The notes: generated by a model from the sequence alone, not told the origin. A stretch of 64,000 nucleotides of DNA from Rhizobium chutanense (GCF_002531935.1 NZ_NWSV01000005.1:124001-188000), one strand, 5' to 3'. Positions 41,059 through 50,078 are shown, numbered from the stretch's first letter. Program-made: numbers and translations.

Positions 41059-42333
41059 ATGAAGCGTACTATTCGAATTCTGTCCGTTGCCGCCATCGCA
41101 GCGCTCTCGTCGACAGCCTTTGCGCAGGAAAAGAAGCTGACCGTTGTCGGCGTGAACATCCATGAGGCCTCCATGCGCGGCGTGGGCGTCGCAAACGGCA
41201 AGGATGCGCTGGCCGACTTCGAAAAAGAGAAGAACATCAAGGTCGCGGTCAACGTCGAGACGGGTCCGGGTATCCTGGAGGCACTGCCGCGTTTGGGAAC
41301 GCTGAACAGTTCTGCGGAAGACATCATCATGGTCTCGCAGTTGATGGCCAACCCGCGCCTTGCCACATTTCTCGAGCCGCTCGATAAATATATGTCGGCG
41401 AATGCCGTCGAAGGCTTCCCGCAGGACTGGGTCAAGGCGCCGGTGGAAGCCGGAACGATCGACAATCAGCACTACACCGTGCCGCTACGTTGCGGTGTCT
41501 GGATCTTCTGGGGCAATAAGAAGTATCTCACCGATCAGGGCGTGGCCGAGCCGCCGAAGACGCCGGAGCAGCTCTACGAAGCAGCGAAGAAAGCCACCTT
41601 CACCAAGCCCAATGGCGAAAAGGTTTACGGCTTCGCAGTGCGCGGCATCAGCGACCAGGTTCCATCGGGCTTTGCCACCATCGGAGCGATGTTCGGTGGA
41701 TCGATCATCGACCAGAAGGGCGAAGTCGTGGTCAACAGCCCGGCAATGGTCAAGGCGGCCGAATTCCTGCATCGCCTCTATGCGGAGGGGATCATGCCTC
41801 CGAATTGGTCCAGCATCGACGCCGATCAATTGTTCACGTCGGGCCGTCTTTCGATGGTCGTCAGCAACGACAACTTCACCTCGCGCTTCGAGTCGCCGCA
41901 GGCCCTTGGTCCCGGCGGAACCATCCCGTTCCACGTTCCGATCCTCGACGAACTGCGCAAGGGCGGCGTCGACTTTGCGGGCAGTCAGTCCTTCTATTGG
42001 GGCGCCGGCATCCTGAAGGGTTCACAGAACAAGGAGCAGGCCTACGACCTCATCAAATATCTCGCAGGTCCAGGACCGGAAGCGATGATGATGTCCAACG
42101 GCAACCAGCCGTGCCGCGCCGCACCGCTCGCCAAGCTCGGCGAAACGGTCGCTGCCAACAGGGTGGGCATCGATACGCTCGCAATCTCGCGCCCGCCGCT
42201 TCCGGGCAATCCTCGCCTTAGCGAAGCCAGCGATGCCGTCGCGGTCGCCGTCCAGGATATTGTCGTGAACGGCGCCGCAGCCCAGCAAACGCTCGACACC
42301 CTCGCAGATGACCTGAAGGGTATCTACGAGTAA
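41059..42333 (+). CDS. Sugar ABC transporter binding protein
   Basis: This 424-aa MalE-like family 1 periplasmic binding protein has a signal peptide cleaved near AFA-Q. Supporting stretches are LPRLGTLNSSAEDIIMVSQL, YTVPLRCGVWIFWGNKKYL and KAAEFLHRLYAEGIMPPNW. The ATG at 41059 has GGGAGG six bases upstream; an ATG at 41053 is too close. Two permease genes follow, but no ATPase gene. Three LacI-type operator copies lie before it. The ligand is unknown and probably matches the substrate of the hydrolase-like protein encoded divergently. Confidence 0.9.
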   Translation: MKRTIRILSVAAIAALSSTAFAQEKKLTVVGVNIHEASMRGVGVANGKDALADFEKEKNIKVAVNVETGPGILEALPRLGTLNSSAEDIIMVSQLMANPRLATFLEPLDKYMSANAVEGFPQDWVKAPVEAGTIDNQHYTVPLRCGVWIFWGNKKYLTDQGVAEPPKTPEQLYEAAKKATFTKPNGEKVYGFAVRGISDQVPSGFATIGAMFGGSIIDQKGEVVVNSPAMVKAAEFLHRLYAEGIMPPNWSSIDADQLFTSGRLSMVVSNDNFTSRFESPQALGPGGTIPFHVPILDELRKGGVDFAGSQSFYWGAGILKGSQNKEQAYDLIKYLAGPGPEAMMMSNGNQPCRAAPLAKLGETVAANRVGIDTLAISRPPLPGNPRLSEASDAVAVAVQDIVVNGAAAQQTLDTLADDLKGIYE

Positions 42334-42478
42334 TTTCGACGAATGCGATCCCGATCGCCAAGGCTCGGGGCGCGCACCCTTACGGGTCGGCCCTGAGCCG
42401 GAGGCGAAATCTGATCGCCGGCACGGCCGCGGAGACGATTCGTCTGCTCCGTCCTGCCTTTTCAATCGGAAGACAAGC

Positions 42479-43408
42479 ATGGCTACGAACAGCATCACCG
42501 CCGCTCAGGGCAGACGCCGGCACAAAAAAACCAGAACGGCCGAGGACTTCGTCGCCATCGGTGCGATGGCCGCGCCCATTTTGCTGCTTCTGCTGTTCAT
42601 CGGAATTCCCGCGGCCGTCCTGCTCGCGACCGCGTTCACGGACTATTCACCGGGGATTCCAACGAAGTTCGTCGGCTGGAAGAATTTCACGACGCTGTTC
42701 AACAGTTCGGTGTTCTATACGATCCTGCTGCGCAACATCGTCTATGTAATCGGCGTCGTCAGCCTGCAGTTGCTCGTCGCTCTCGGTATCGCTCTGATCC
42801 TTGACAACGACCTTCGCTACCGTCGCATCTGGATGGCGCTTTTGATCGCACCCTTCGCGATCAGCCCGGTCGTCGGCGTCGTCATCTGGAAAAACCTGCT
42901 CGATCCGTCCTACGGCCTGGTCAATTACGTGATCTCGTCTCTCGGACTGCCGCCGGTTCCGTGGATGTCCACGCCGCTAACATCGATGATCGCAGTCGTT
43001 ATCGTGGCCGTCTGGCGCGGCTTCCCTTTCATCGCGATCATCCTGTTTGCGGCACTGAGAGGCATTCCCGATGAGGTTAAGGAAGCCGCCCGAATGGACG
43101 GCGCGAATTCGTTCCAGGTGTTCTGGTACGTCAAGCTCCCCTTCATCATGCCGGCGCTGTCGATCATGGCGCTGTTCGAGACCATTTTCGCCGTGCGTGA
43201 GTTCGACACCATACAGACCATGACGGGCGGCGGACCCGGCACCTCAACCTCGCTGCTGTCGCATTATCTCTACCGCACGGCATTCGGAACGTTTCGGTTC
43301 GGAATGGGTGCGTCCGTCGGCTGGGTGATGCTCGCACTGACCATGGCGATGGCCGCATTGATCATCTGGCGCGCCTATCGCGATATGTTTCCCAAAAGCA
43401 AGGCCTGA
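42479..43408 (+). CDS. Sugar ABC transporter permease (MalF/UgpA type)
   Basis: The 309-aa inner-membrane protein has six predicted spans. The EAA loop that contacts the ATPase is EVKEAARMDGANSFQVFWYV (about residues 200-219). The N-terminus is positively charged (RRRHKKTRTAED). It follows the binding-protein gene by 145 bases and precedes the second permease by three bases. It should form a heterodimer with the product of 43412-44242. Confidence 0.92.
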   Translation: MATNSITAAQGRRRHKKTRTAEDFVAIGAMAAPILLLLLFIGIPAAVLLATAFTDYSPGIPTKFVGWKNFTTLFNSSVFYTILLRNIVYVIGVVSLQLLVALGIALILDNDLRYRRIWMALLIAPFAISPVVGVVIWKNLLDPSYGLVNYVISSLGLPPVPWMSTPLTSMIAVVIVAVWRGFPFIAIILFAALRGIPDEVKEAARMDGANSFQVFWYVKLPFIMPALSIMALFETIFAVREFDTIQTMTGGGPGTSTSLLSHYLYRTAFGTFRFGMGASVGWVMLALTMAMAALIIWRAYRDMFPKSKA

Positions 43409-43411
43409 GCA

Positions 43412-44242
43412 ATGAACGGAAATCCGACCGGTCGAATCCTGGTCTTCGCGCTTCTTTGCGTCGCAGTCGTCTGGGCGTTCTTTCCGATCGTCTTCATGAT
43501 CAGCAGCTCGTTCAAGCCTGGGGAACTGATCTGGTCTTATCCGCCGACACTGGTGGCTGAGCCGACAGTGAGCAATTATCAGAACATCGCCACCTTGTTT
43601 CCGCGGTTCTGGCGCAGCCTGTTCAACAGTTTCATCGTCACCGTTCTGACGACGGTTCTGACGCTGGTGATGGCGGTTGCTGCCGCTTTCGTCTTTTCCC
43701 GGTTGCGTCAACCCTGGTTGAAGGTGCCCGCATTCCTGATGATCTTCGTGAGAATGTTTCCGTCGATCATCGTCGTCATTCCGCTGTACCCCGTCTTCAA
43801 CGCGCTGGGGTGGCTGGATACGATCACGCCCCTCGTTCTGTGCGGCGCGGCATTCGCGGTGAGCATGGCGACCTTGCTCATCAAGACCTTCGTCGACGAT
43901 ATCCCGATCGAACTGGAGGAAGCAGCGATGATGGACGGCTGCTCCCGCGTCGGCGCCTTCATGCGAATCACCCTGCCTCTCCTGACGCCTGCAATCGCCG
44001 CTGTGTCGCTCGTCGTGGCGATCGGCTCCTGGAACGAATATCTTTTTCCTCTCGTGTTCACCTCGAACGATGCTCGCACGGCGCCGGTCATCATCGCGAT
44101 CGCGATGAGCAACGAGGACGGCGTCGCGTGGGGCGGCGTCATGGCGATGGCATCAATCTATCTCGCGCCACCGCTGCTGCTGGTGCTTCTGCTGCACAAG
44201 CAGATCACGAACGTGATGACGATGGGCGCCGTGAAAGGCTGA
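43412..44242 (+). CDS. Sugar ABC transporter permease (MalG/UgpE type)
   Basis: This 276-aa inner-membrane protein has six predicted spans and the EAA loop ELEEAAMMDGCSRVGAFMRI (about residues 168-187). The C-terminal HKQITNVMTMGAVKG is a family hallmark. It partners with the preceding permease. No ATPase gene follows; the next gene is on the opposite strand, 130 bases away. UgpC/MsiK-type ATPases can serve several such permeases, and one is encoded at 61526-62608. Confidence 0.92.
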   Translation: MNGNPTGRILVFALLCVAVVWAFFPIVFMISSSFKPGELIWSYPPTLVAEPTVSNYQNIATLFPRFWRSLFNSFIVTVLTTVLTLVMAVAAAFVFSRLRQPWLKVPAFLMIFVRMFPSIIVVIPLYPVFNALGWLDTITPLVLCGAAFAVSMATLLIKTFVDDIPIELEEAAMMDGCSRVGAFMRITLPLLTPAIAAVSLVVAIGSWNEYLFPLVFTSNDARTAPVIIAIAMSNEDGVAWGGVMAMASIYLAPPLLLVLLLHKQITNVMTMGAVKG

Positions 44243-44372
44243 GCGGCGCGGCCTTGTTGCCGATCCGAAACCGATCGGGCCAGTCCGGCGATTGCCTGAC
44301 GCACTCGCGCGAATTCGACATTCAACGACCGGTGTGGCGGCGCCGACGCTCTCCATCGGCGTCTTCTACGGT

Positions 44373-45410
44373 CTACGGATCGGGTGCGAGCACGTTCGGC
44401 AATTGCATCGGCATGGTGATTTCGAAGCCGGCGCCGGCGCCGGGCGTCTGCAGCAGGCGGATGGTCCCGCCGTGAGAGCCCAGCATGGCGCGGACGATAC
44501 CGAGACCCATGCCGGTGCCGCCCTCTTCGCGGCGGGTGGAGAAGAACGGCTGAAAGACCCGTTCGCGGTTTGCCTCGGAAATACCGCGGCCATTGTCACG
44601 GAGGAGAATGACGGCTGTCCGGACGTCTGGCGACACGGTGAATTCCAAGGCCGTAGCGCCGTGCTGAACGGCATTTTCGGCGAGATTGGCAAAGACGATA
44701 CCGGCCGCCTCCTGGGAAAGAGCAACCGATATTTCCGTATCGCCGCTCGCCGAAATACCGAGCGCGGGAAATCGCAGGCGCAGTGACGATAGGATGTCGG
44801 TGACGCTGCTGTTGCCCTCCGCCACCGGCGTCTCCGCCTGCGCAAGATCCCTCAGACGCTGCAGCAAGGCATCGAGCCGCAGCGCGTCGGCAACGATGTT
44901 GTCGAGGAAGTGCAAACGCTCCGCCTTCGTCATCGGCCTCTCGCCATCGTCGTCACGCAAAAGCTCTGCCGCGCCCCGAATGGCCGTCAGCGGCGACTTC
45001 AGTTCGTGGGAGACATGGGCGGCAAAGGAGCGGACATATTCGGTGCGATCGACCAGTTTCCCGGCAAGATCGAGGAAGCTTTGCGACAATACCGCGATCT
45101 CGCGGGTTCCATGGCTTTCAAGCGGCCGGATCGCCGCCTTGCCGCCACGGGCGATTTCTGCCGCGCGGGCGATCAGGGCGTCGATAGGGCCGGTGATGGT
45201 GCGGGTCAGCACATAGGCAACGCCGAGCGTCAAGAGGAAGACGATGCCGAGGGCGCCGATCTCGGCCGGCGCCATCCGGCTTGAATTTGCCTCGACGGCG
45301 CGAAACCAGACGACGATCAGGACCGGCAGCGCCATGACGGTCAAAAGCACGGCATAGACGATCAGCGCCAGCGCCGGCCGCCACTTCGGCCGGACTTTCG
45401 GTGCCGGCAT
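44373..45410 (-). CDS. Sensor histidine kinase
   Basis: The 345-aa sensor has two membrane spans near the N-terminus (about 15-35 and 50-70) around a very short periplasmic loop. A HAMP domain follows (TRTITGPIDALIARAAEIARG). The phosphoacceptor box is FAAHVSHELKSPLTAI (about residue 133), and the ATPase boxes are NLAENAVQHG, LLRDNGRGIS and GTGMGLGIV. With so short a loop it probably senses the membrane or a partner protein. Its start overlaps the response-regulator stop by one base, and a DUF4173 membrane-protein gene lies upstream of both. The layout recalls CreC-like sensors. Confidence 0.92.
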   Translation of the reverse strand: MPAPKVRPKWRPALALIVYAVLLTVMALPVLIVVWFRAVEANSSRMAPAEIGALGIVFLLTLGVAYVLTRTITGPIDALIARAAEIARGGKAAIRPLESHGTREIAVLSQSFLDLAGKLVDRTEYVRSFAAHVSHELKSPLTAIRGAAELLRDDDGERPMTKAERLHFLDNIVADALRLDALLQRLRDLAQAETPVAEGNSSVTDILSSLRLRFPALGISASGDTEISVALSQEAAGIVFANLAENAVQHGATALEFTVSPDVRTAVILLRDNGRGISEANRERVFQPFFSTRREEGGTGMGLGIVRAMLGSHGGTIRLLQTPGAGAGFEITMPMQLPNVLAPDP

Positions 45411-46114
45411 CAGCTCTTCCTCCCGATATCGCCGCCGAGTTTGAAGCCGACGCCGTGAACGGTTGCGATGATTCCGGAACCGCCGGCGGTGGAGAATTTG
45501 GCTCTGATGTTGCGGATATGGCTGTCGATCGTCCGGTCTGAAACATAGGTATTCGGGCCATAGGCCGCTTCCATCAGCTGTTCGCGGCTAAAGACCATAT
45601 CCCGATGTGACAGCAGCGCCTCCAGGATGGCGAATTCGAGCGCCGTCGTCGTGACAGCGCTGTCGCCAAACGTGACCGTTCTGCCGCGGCGATCCAGGCT
45701 GAGTTCGCCGGCAACGAGAGTGGCGCGGCGTTTGTCGAGCCCCGTTTCATTGCCGCTGCGCTTCAGGATCGCCTTGACCCTCGCGACGAGTTCGCGCGGG
45801 CTGAACGGTTTGGTGACATAGTCGTCCCCGCCGATTTCAAAACCCAGCACTCTGTCGATCTCCTCGTCGCGCGCGGAAAGAAACAGGATCGGCAAGCCGG
45901 AACTCTTGCGGATCTGGCGGCAGACCTCCAGACCATCCATATCGGGCATGCCGATATCGAGAATGATCAGATCGATGTTGCCGCGCCGAAAGGCCGCTAT
46001 CGCCTCGGCGCCGTTGCGGGCTGCCGTCGATGTCAGGCTGGCGCGCTCAAGGGCAAAGCAGATCACATCGCGGATGTGAGGTTCGTCGTCGACGACGAGA
46101 ATGCGCTGCGCCAT
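45410..46114 (-). CDS. OmpR/PhoB-family response regulator
   Basis: The 234-aa protein has a receiver domain with acidic pocket VVDDE, phosphoacceptor aspartate in LIILDIGMPDMDGLE (about residue 54) and lysine in DYVTKPFSPREL. The C-terminal winged helix has SHRDMVFSREQLMEAAYG and YVSDRTIDSHIRNIRAKF. It is the partner of the kinase encoded just downstream with a one-base overlap. Its targets are unknown; the DUF4173 gene 48 bases upstream on the same strand suggests a shared transcript. Confidence 0.94.
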   Translation of the reverse strand: MAQRILVVDDEPHIRDVICFALERASLTSTAARNGAEAIAAFRRGNIDLIILDIGMPDMDGLEVCRQIRKSSGLPILFLSARDEEIDRVLGFEIGGDDYVTKPFSPRELVARVKAILKRSGNETGLDKRRATLVAGELSLDRRGRTVTFGDSAVTTTALEFAILEALLSHRDMVFSREQLMEAAYGPNTYVSDRTIDSHIRNIRAKFSTAGGSGIIATVHGVGFKLGGDIGRKS

Positions 46115-46161
46115 TGTCGGTCCTGCGTTGGTTTGTCGTGCCTGTTGTTATCGTTCTCGTT

Positions 46162-47658
46162 CTATCTTGCAATGGCTGCGGGAGACAGAAGATAGGCCTC
46201 CAGTCGCCAAGAACGAAAACTCCAGCTCCGCCAGTCGCGCGGGCGATGCTCGAATTGCCAGACGAGCGAGCCCCGGATGAGCTGCGCTTCGCTGATCTTG
46301 TCGGTCCTGTATTCCGGTAGCGCGCTGATATGGAGATCAAGGGCCGGAATGGCGGACGGGCCGAGCGTGGAAAGATAGTAGATATCCAGCGGCGGGCCTT
46401 CGTGGCTGCTCTCCTGGCTGTGGGCGACGTTGAAGCGGGCAATGACATCGGGAAAATCGACGAACGCACTGACGTAGAGAACCGAGATCAGAGAAACGAG
46501 GTTGGCGGCGATCAGCCATTCGTTGGATCGATTGAGCAGAATGCGCAGCAGGATCAGGACAAGGCCGATGGCAACGAGGCCCATCCAGATACCCGCGGCG
46601 ATACGCAGTTCCGTCAGCGAGTAGGCCCCGACGTAAAGATCGAGCCGCAAGATCGACGACAGGCAGAGAAGAATGTTCTGACCGATCCACGCGTGGACGA
46701 GGCCGCGGATCAGCGGGCTATGATCGCCGGGACCGCCGCGCCGCATGGCGAGAAGGACGAAACCGGCGGCAAGCAGCGCCGTCGCGATCAGCGGATAGGC
46801 GCCGCGATGAGCATATTCGGCATGACTCATGTGATCGGGCAGATCCGCACCGCCCCAGAGATAGACGAGATCGAGAAGCGTCTGCACCGCAAAGACCGCA
46901 TTGAACAGGGCGAGCGAGCGCAGCAGCGAGGCATGGCCGAGCGGCGCATTTCTGGCAGGCACGATCATGAAGGCCCTTTCGGCCCGCAACCGCGCAGCGC
47001 GACGCTTCAGCCGCGGCCGCAGCAATGCCCAGACCGCAACGGCGATGATGATCCAGAAGCCGATCCGCCAAAGATCGAGAAACTGCAAGAGAACGGCAAA
47101 ACGAATGCTGCGCAGCGCGATCTCGATCAGCGGGTTTGCCGCGGCAAAGAGAGACACGAAGACCGCCGCGAGAACAAGCGGCATGAGCCAAAGGCCGACA
47201 CTTTGGCGGAAGCCGACAAAGGAGAAATGTTTGGCCGGCGTCGCCAGATATTTCCTGCAATCCGCCGCAAGCCGCAGGGGAATGACAAGGGCAAAGCGAA
47301 AAAACACCAGGGGCAGGCCGGTGAGGCGACGGGGCACGAGCCCGGCGCTGACCAAAGCAACCGCCATCAGCGCGCCGAAACAAAGGGCAAGGCCCGTCAA
47401 CGAGGGCGCCTCCAGCAAGGGCGCCGAAGCCAGGAACAAAAAAATCAGCAGGAAAGCCGCCGTCAAAGGCGATGGCTTCTTCCGAGCCGAGAGCAGAATG
47501 GCGACACAGACGGCGAAGCCAAAGAGAAAAAGATTGATCCCAGGGGCGGAGCCGAAGATCAGAAAATCGGCAAGCGCGACAAGCGCCAGCAGGGCGGCAA
47601 TCCGGCCGCGGCCACGTTTGATGGGCATCGGCTCCGTCAGGGTATCGGTTGTGTCCAT
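46162..47658 (-). CDS. DUF4173 polytopic membrane protein
   Basis: This 498-aa inner-membrane protein has about 12 hydrophobic segments. The segment YAHRGAYPLIATALLAAGFVLLAMR is characteristic of the DUF4173 (formerly DUF4153-like) family, whose function is unknown. A hydrophilic C-terminal tail of about 100 residues contains LDLHISALPEYRTDK. GAGGAG precedes the ATG at 47658. Being on one strand and close to a response regulator and a sensor kinase with almost no periplasmic loop, it may act as the signal-sensing partner; this is a guess from context. Confidence 0.82.
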   Translation of the reverse strand: MDTTDTLTEPMPIKRGRGRIAALLALVALADFLIFGSAPGINLFLFGFAVCVAILLSARKKPSPLTAAFLLIFLFLASAPLLEAPSLTGLALCFGALMAVALVSAGLVPRRLTGLPLVFFRFALVIPLRLAADCRKYLATPAKHFSFVGFRQSVGLWLMPLVLAAVFVSLFAAANPLIEIALRSIRFAVLLQFLDLWRIGFWIIIAVAVWALLRPRLKRRAARLRAERAFMIVPARNAPLGHASLLRSLALFNAVFAVQTLLDLVYLWGGADLPDHMSHAEYAHRGAYPLIATALLAAGFVLLAMRRGGPGDHSPLIRGLVHAWIGQNILLCLSSILRLDLYVGAYSLTELRIAAGIWMGLVAIGLVLILLRILLNRSNEWLIAANLVSLISVLYVSAFVDFPDVIARFNVAHSQESSHEGPPLDIYYLSTLGPSAIPALDLHISALPEYRTDKISEAQLIRGSLVWQFEHRPRDWRSWSFRSWRLEAYLLSPAAIAR

Positions 47659-47831
47659 TGCTGCTCCTCTCGCAGATGCGGCTTTTCGATCAGGATGAGC
47701 CTGTAAACCGGGTTCACCACGGCGGGCGTGCCTGGACGCCCGCTTGACGCGGCCAGCCACCATCCGTCATTGCGCAGGCTATCCGGTAAGGCGGGTGGGG
47801 TGCCGCAGGGCGGGATGTCGTTCTTGCTCAT
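47637..47831 (-). CDS. Small protein, 64 aa, overlapping the DUF4173 gene
   Basis: The frame encodes a proline-rich polar protein (MSKNDIPPCGTPPALPDS, later GWWLAASSGRPGTPAVVNP). It overlaps the start of the DUF4173 gene by 22 bases, which suggests coupling. The ribosome site before the ATG at 47831 is weak. I recognise no family. It is a plausible first gene of the DUF4173 two-component unit, but could be a chance frame. Confidence 0.4.
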   Translation of the reverse strand: MSKNDIPPCGTPPALPDSLRNDGWWLAASSGRPGTPAVVNPVYRLILIEKPHLREEQQWTQPIP

Positions 47832-48232
47832 GGCGGGAAGATGCCGCGCCGGATTGCAGATTTTGTGCAGAGAGTGAGCAGCAATTCAGGAAAATCGGCC
47901 TGGTCGGCCAGGCCTTGAAGAGTGCTCTGCAGGTCAATCGGCGATGAAAGTGGTATTGGATTTATGATGGCCGGGGATCAGCGAGCCGCCTTGGCCATCG
48001 GGGGGGCCTGACAGGCAGCATCAATAATATCGACATGATCCATCTGGGCACCTCGTCTTCACGACGACGGTTCCGCCAATTGCAACGATCGCGACATTTG
48101 GGTCCCCGCAGACAGTCCACGGAGAGGCAAGACAGCGGGCGTCGCGCGATCACGTGACGTCTTGCGCTGTCTTGTTCACCGAGCCAATTGCCGGGATTTG
48201 TCAGAAGATCGTAGAAGAATGAGAGGGAAGCC
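47832..48232. other. Intergenic stretch with no clear gene
   Basis: About 400 bases between two minus-strand genes. The only frame with a ribosome-site-like sequence is a 21-codon minus-strand frame, 48043 to 47978 (GAGGT before ATG; MDHVDIIDAACQAPPMAKAA), too short to call. The region probably holds the promoter of the DUF4173 unit. Confidence 0.35.
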
Positions 48233-48421
48233 TCATCGGAATCTTGGGGCACGCTTGGCATTGTGCAGCAGTTCGCAGGCGGTCGCGAACGGCCCGAAAA
48301 GTTTAAGCAACCGCGCTTGTTGCTCGGCATCTATACGGTGACGAGCGCAGAACTCGGTCACGGACCAGACTTTGGTCAGATCGTCTGTTTCGATTTGGCT
48401 GGGTTCGATGTGTTCGGTCAA
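48233..48421 (-). CDS. Small protein, 62 aa, paralogue of the 17-193 product
   Basis: The protein has the same core as the product of 17-193: W-S-V-x-E-F, RLL, a proline-alanine pair, ELLxNAxR, with about 19 of 39 core residues identical. The start is a TTG at 48421: GGAGG lies eight bases before it, and there is no ATG upstream in frame before a stop. The protein is soluble and slightly charged, with no known domain. It stands alone between the DUF4173 region and the VCBS-like gene. Confidence 0.6.
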   Translation of the reverse strand: MTEHIEPSQIETDDLTKVWSVTEFCARHRIDAEQQARLLKLFGPFATACELLHNAKRAPRFR

Positions 48422-48552
48422 CGGCGTATCCTCCGAACATCGAGACTAGCGCTCCCCGGCGTTTATAAGAACTAGCTAAAAAGAATTATTCGCGGATTCA
48501 AGCGAATGTGATCGGATCTCAGGCCTCCCGTCAAACAAGCGAACAGACGAAA

Positions 48553-48578
48553 ACGCCCGCCGATTGCGCGGCGGGCGT
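48553..48578 (-). terminator. Rho-independent terminator of the VCBS-like gene
   Basis: ACGCCCGCCG (48553-48562) pairs perfectly with CGGCGGGCGT (48569-48578) around a 6-base loop. On the minus strand TTTTC follows. It ends the gene at 48606-49322. Confidence 0.75.
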
Positions 48579-48605
48579 CGTGTCTCACTGATCTAATGCG
48601 CTTGA

Positions 48606-49322
48606 TCAAGAAATATGGGTAGCGTCAAAAGCCGTGCCGGTGATGTTGAGCGTCACCTTGGCAGTATCGGTGTGGCCTTCGCCATCGGAGATCTTGTAGT
48701 AGCGAAGAACTTCAGTGTAGGTCTGACCGTCGGTCAGATCGGTGTTCAGATCATAGGTGAACGAGCCGTCCGACTTGACGTGGAACGTGCCGTAAGTGCC
48801 GGCGACGTCGGTAACGGCGTCGGTGTTGCCGTCTACCTTCGTGGTCAGGAACTGACGGAGGAACATCTTGCCGTTGTCGCCGGCAATGTCGTTGTCCAGA
48901 ACGTTGCCTGCGATGGCGCTGCCTTCGGTGAAGTGGAAGGTATCGTCGACCGCGACCGGCTTGACCTGGGTGACGCCCTGAATGTTCAGCGTGAAGACGC
49001 CGACGTCGGTGTGACCGCTACCGTCGGAGATCTTGTAGGAGACCCTCTCCTGGTACGATTCGCCGTTGGCAAAACCGATCTTGGCAGCGTCGCTCAGGAC
49101 ATAGGTGTAGCTGCCGTCCGGCTTGACGAAGAACGTGCCGTAATCGCCATGGATCTCAGTGACCTGGCTGTTGCCTTGCTTGGCGCCGACAGTCTCGCCG
49201 TCGAAGGCGCGCAGGTACAGGTGGCCGTTATCGGAGGAATCGTTGGAAAGCAAATTTCCGGAAATAACATCAGTTTCAAGGAATGTTGCACTATCATCAG
49301 TTGCGTGTATCGGCGAAGCCAT
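48606..49322 (-). CDS. Two-repeat VCBS/cadherin-like protein
   Basis: This 238-aa protein is made almost wholly of two tandem repeats of about 110 residues. Each has the sequence DDT/DSATF...GNLL/NVLxND...YGTF.VK.DGS(Y/F)TY...YKISDG.GHTD...LNI typical of VCBS or bacterial cadherin-like domains (about 8-117 and 122-232). They are acidic, low in lysine and rich in D/G/N/T, consistent with calcium-bound beta-sandwiches. There is no signal peptide, so export by a type I secretion system would be expected, though no such genes are in the window. GGAGAG precedes the ATG at 49322. A role in adhesion or matrix binding is inferred. Confidence 0.8.
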   Translation of the reverse strand: MASPIHATDDSATFLETDVISGNLLSNDSSDNGHLYLRAFDGETVGAKQGNSQVTEIHGDYGTFFVKPDGSYTYVLSDAAKIGFANGESYQERVSYKISDGSGHTDVGVFTLNIQGVTQVKPVAVDDTFHFTEGSAIAGNVLDNDIAGDNGKMFLRQFLTTKVDGNTDAVTDVAGTYGTFHVKSDGSFTYDLNTDLTDGQTYTEVLRYYKISDGEGHTDTAKVTLNITGTAFDATHIS

Positions 49323-49883
49323 TGCTCTCTCTCCAAATTGTTTATCAACGGGTCATTTCGACCTCAGCGAGCGGCTCCTTTAACAACCTATTAATACTAT
49401 AAGTCAATGGCCTATTTAACAGAAGGTTAATTTGGTTGTTGATCTCCGCGTTGCTTCCCTTGCTGCGGAATAATGTCACATTTGAGTCAAACCTTAGAAA
49501 AATCGGCTCAAATTACACCCGGATAACTTGAATAAAATCGGATCAAGTATATCTCAAGGCGATTGAGGATGCCGACGCCTGTTATCTCGGGCATCCGTCA
49601 CAATCACGCTTCTCAAGACCTATTTTGGGTTTGTTCCCGTTCCAAGCGGAGATCGGGGTTGTTGCGCCGCTTTGAACGAGACACTTGTGCATCGGCGTGC
49701 CCTTAGAGGCAACGCGATGGGGAACCCCGCAAACAAAGGCCCGGGCGATCAGTCGGCAGCACAAGGCTGCACGCAGGAAGATACAGCGTGAAGGCCTGTT
49801 CGCTGGGCCAACACGAGTAGCATCACCCATCCCGACCGGCCTTCCCGCGTTTCGGCGGTTTCATTCCCTCGAAAGGACAGACC
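49323..49883. other. Intergenic stretch between the VCBS-like gene and the 64-aa gene
   Basis: About 560 bases. The first 200 are A+T-rich (around 49380-49540) and presumably include the promoter of the VCBS-like gene. Frames at 49582-49830 and 49685-49927 oppose each other and show no recognisable motif. I see no further feature. Confidence 0.4.
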
Positions 49884-50078
49884 ATGGACGAACTCAACAG
49901 CCTCACTGTTTCGGAAGAACGCCTTGACGATTGCCGCGATGTCGTGGAGCCGGATCTTGAGGATCTGATCCAGCGCGCATTGACCTCAGGCTTTTCCCGC
50001 GAGGAAATCCTCATTGCCGTCAGCGAACTTGTCGCCGAGGACTTCGCAATGATCATGGAAACCCCAAGCGTGCATTGA
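49884..50078 (+). CDS. Small acidic protein, 64 aa, unknown function
   Basis: ATG at 49884 follows AAAGGACAGACC. The protein is strongly acidic and helix-prone, starting MDELNSLTVSEERLDDC and continuing with DLEDLIQRALTSGFSREEIL and AVSELVAEDFAMIME. It has no signal peptide and no recognised domain. The spacing of hydrophobic residues suggests a small helical bundle. It is convergent with the LysR gene 62 bases downstream. Confidence 0.6.
   Translation: MDELNSLTVSEERLDDCRDVVEPDLEDLIQRALTSGFSREEILIAVSELVAEDFAMIMETPSVH

Noticed and set aside
46330-47706. Plus-strand frame of 458 codons
   Set aside because: Antisense to the DUF4173 gene, whose membrane segments and ribosome site are convincing. 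The plus-strand product is a charged low-complexity sequence.
47978-48043. 21-codon minus-strand frame with a GAGGT ribosome-site-like sequence
   Set aside because: It is too short to support without conservation or expression data.
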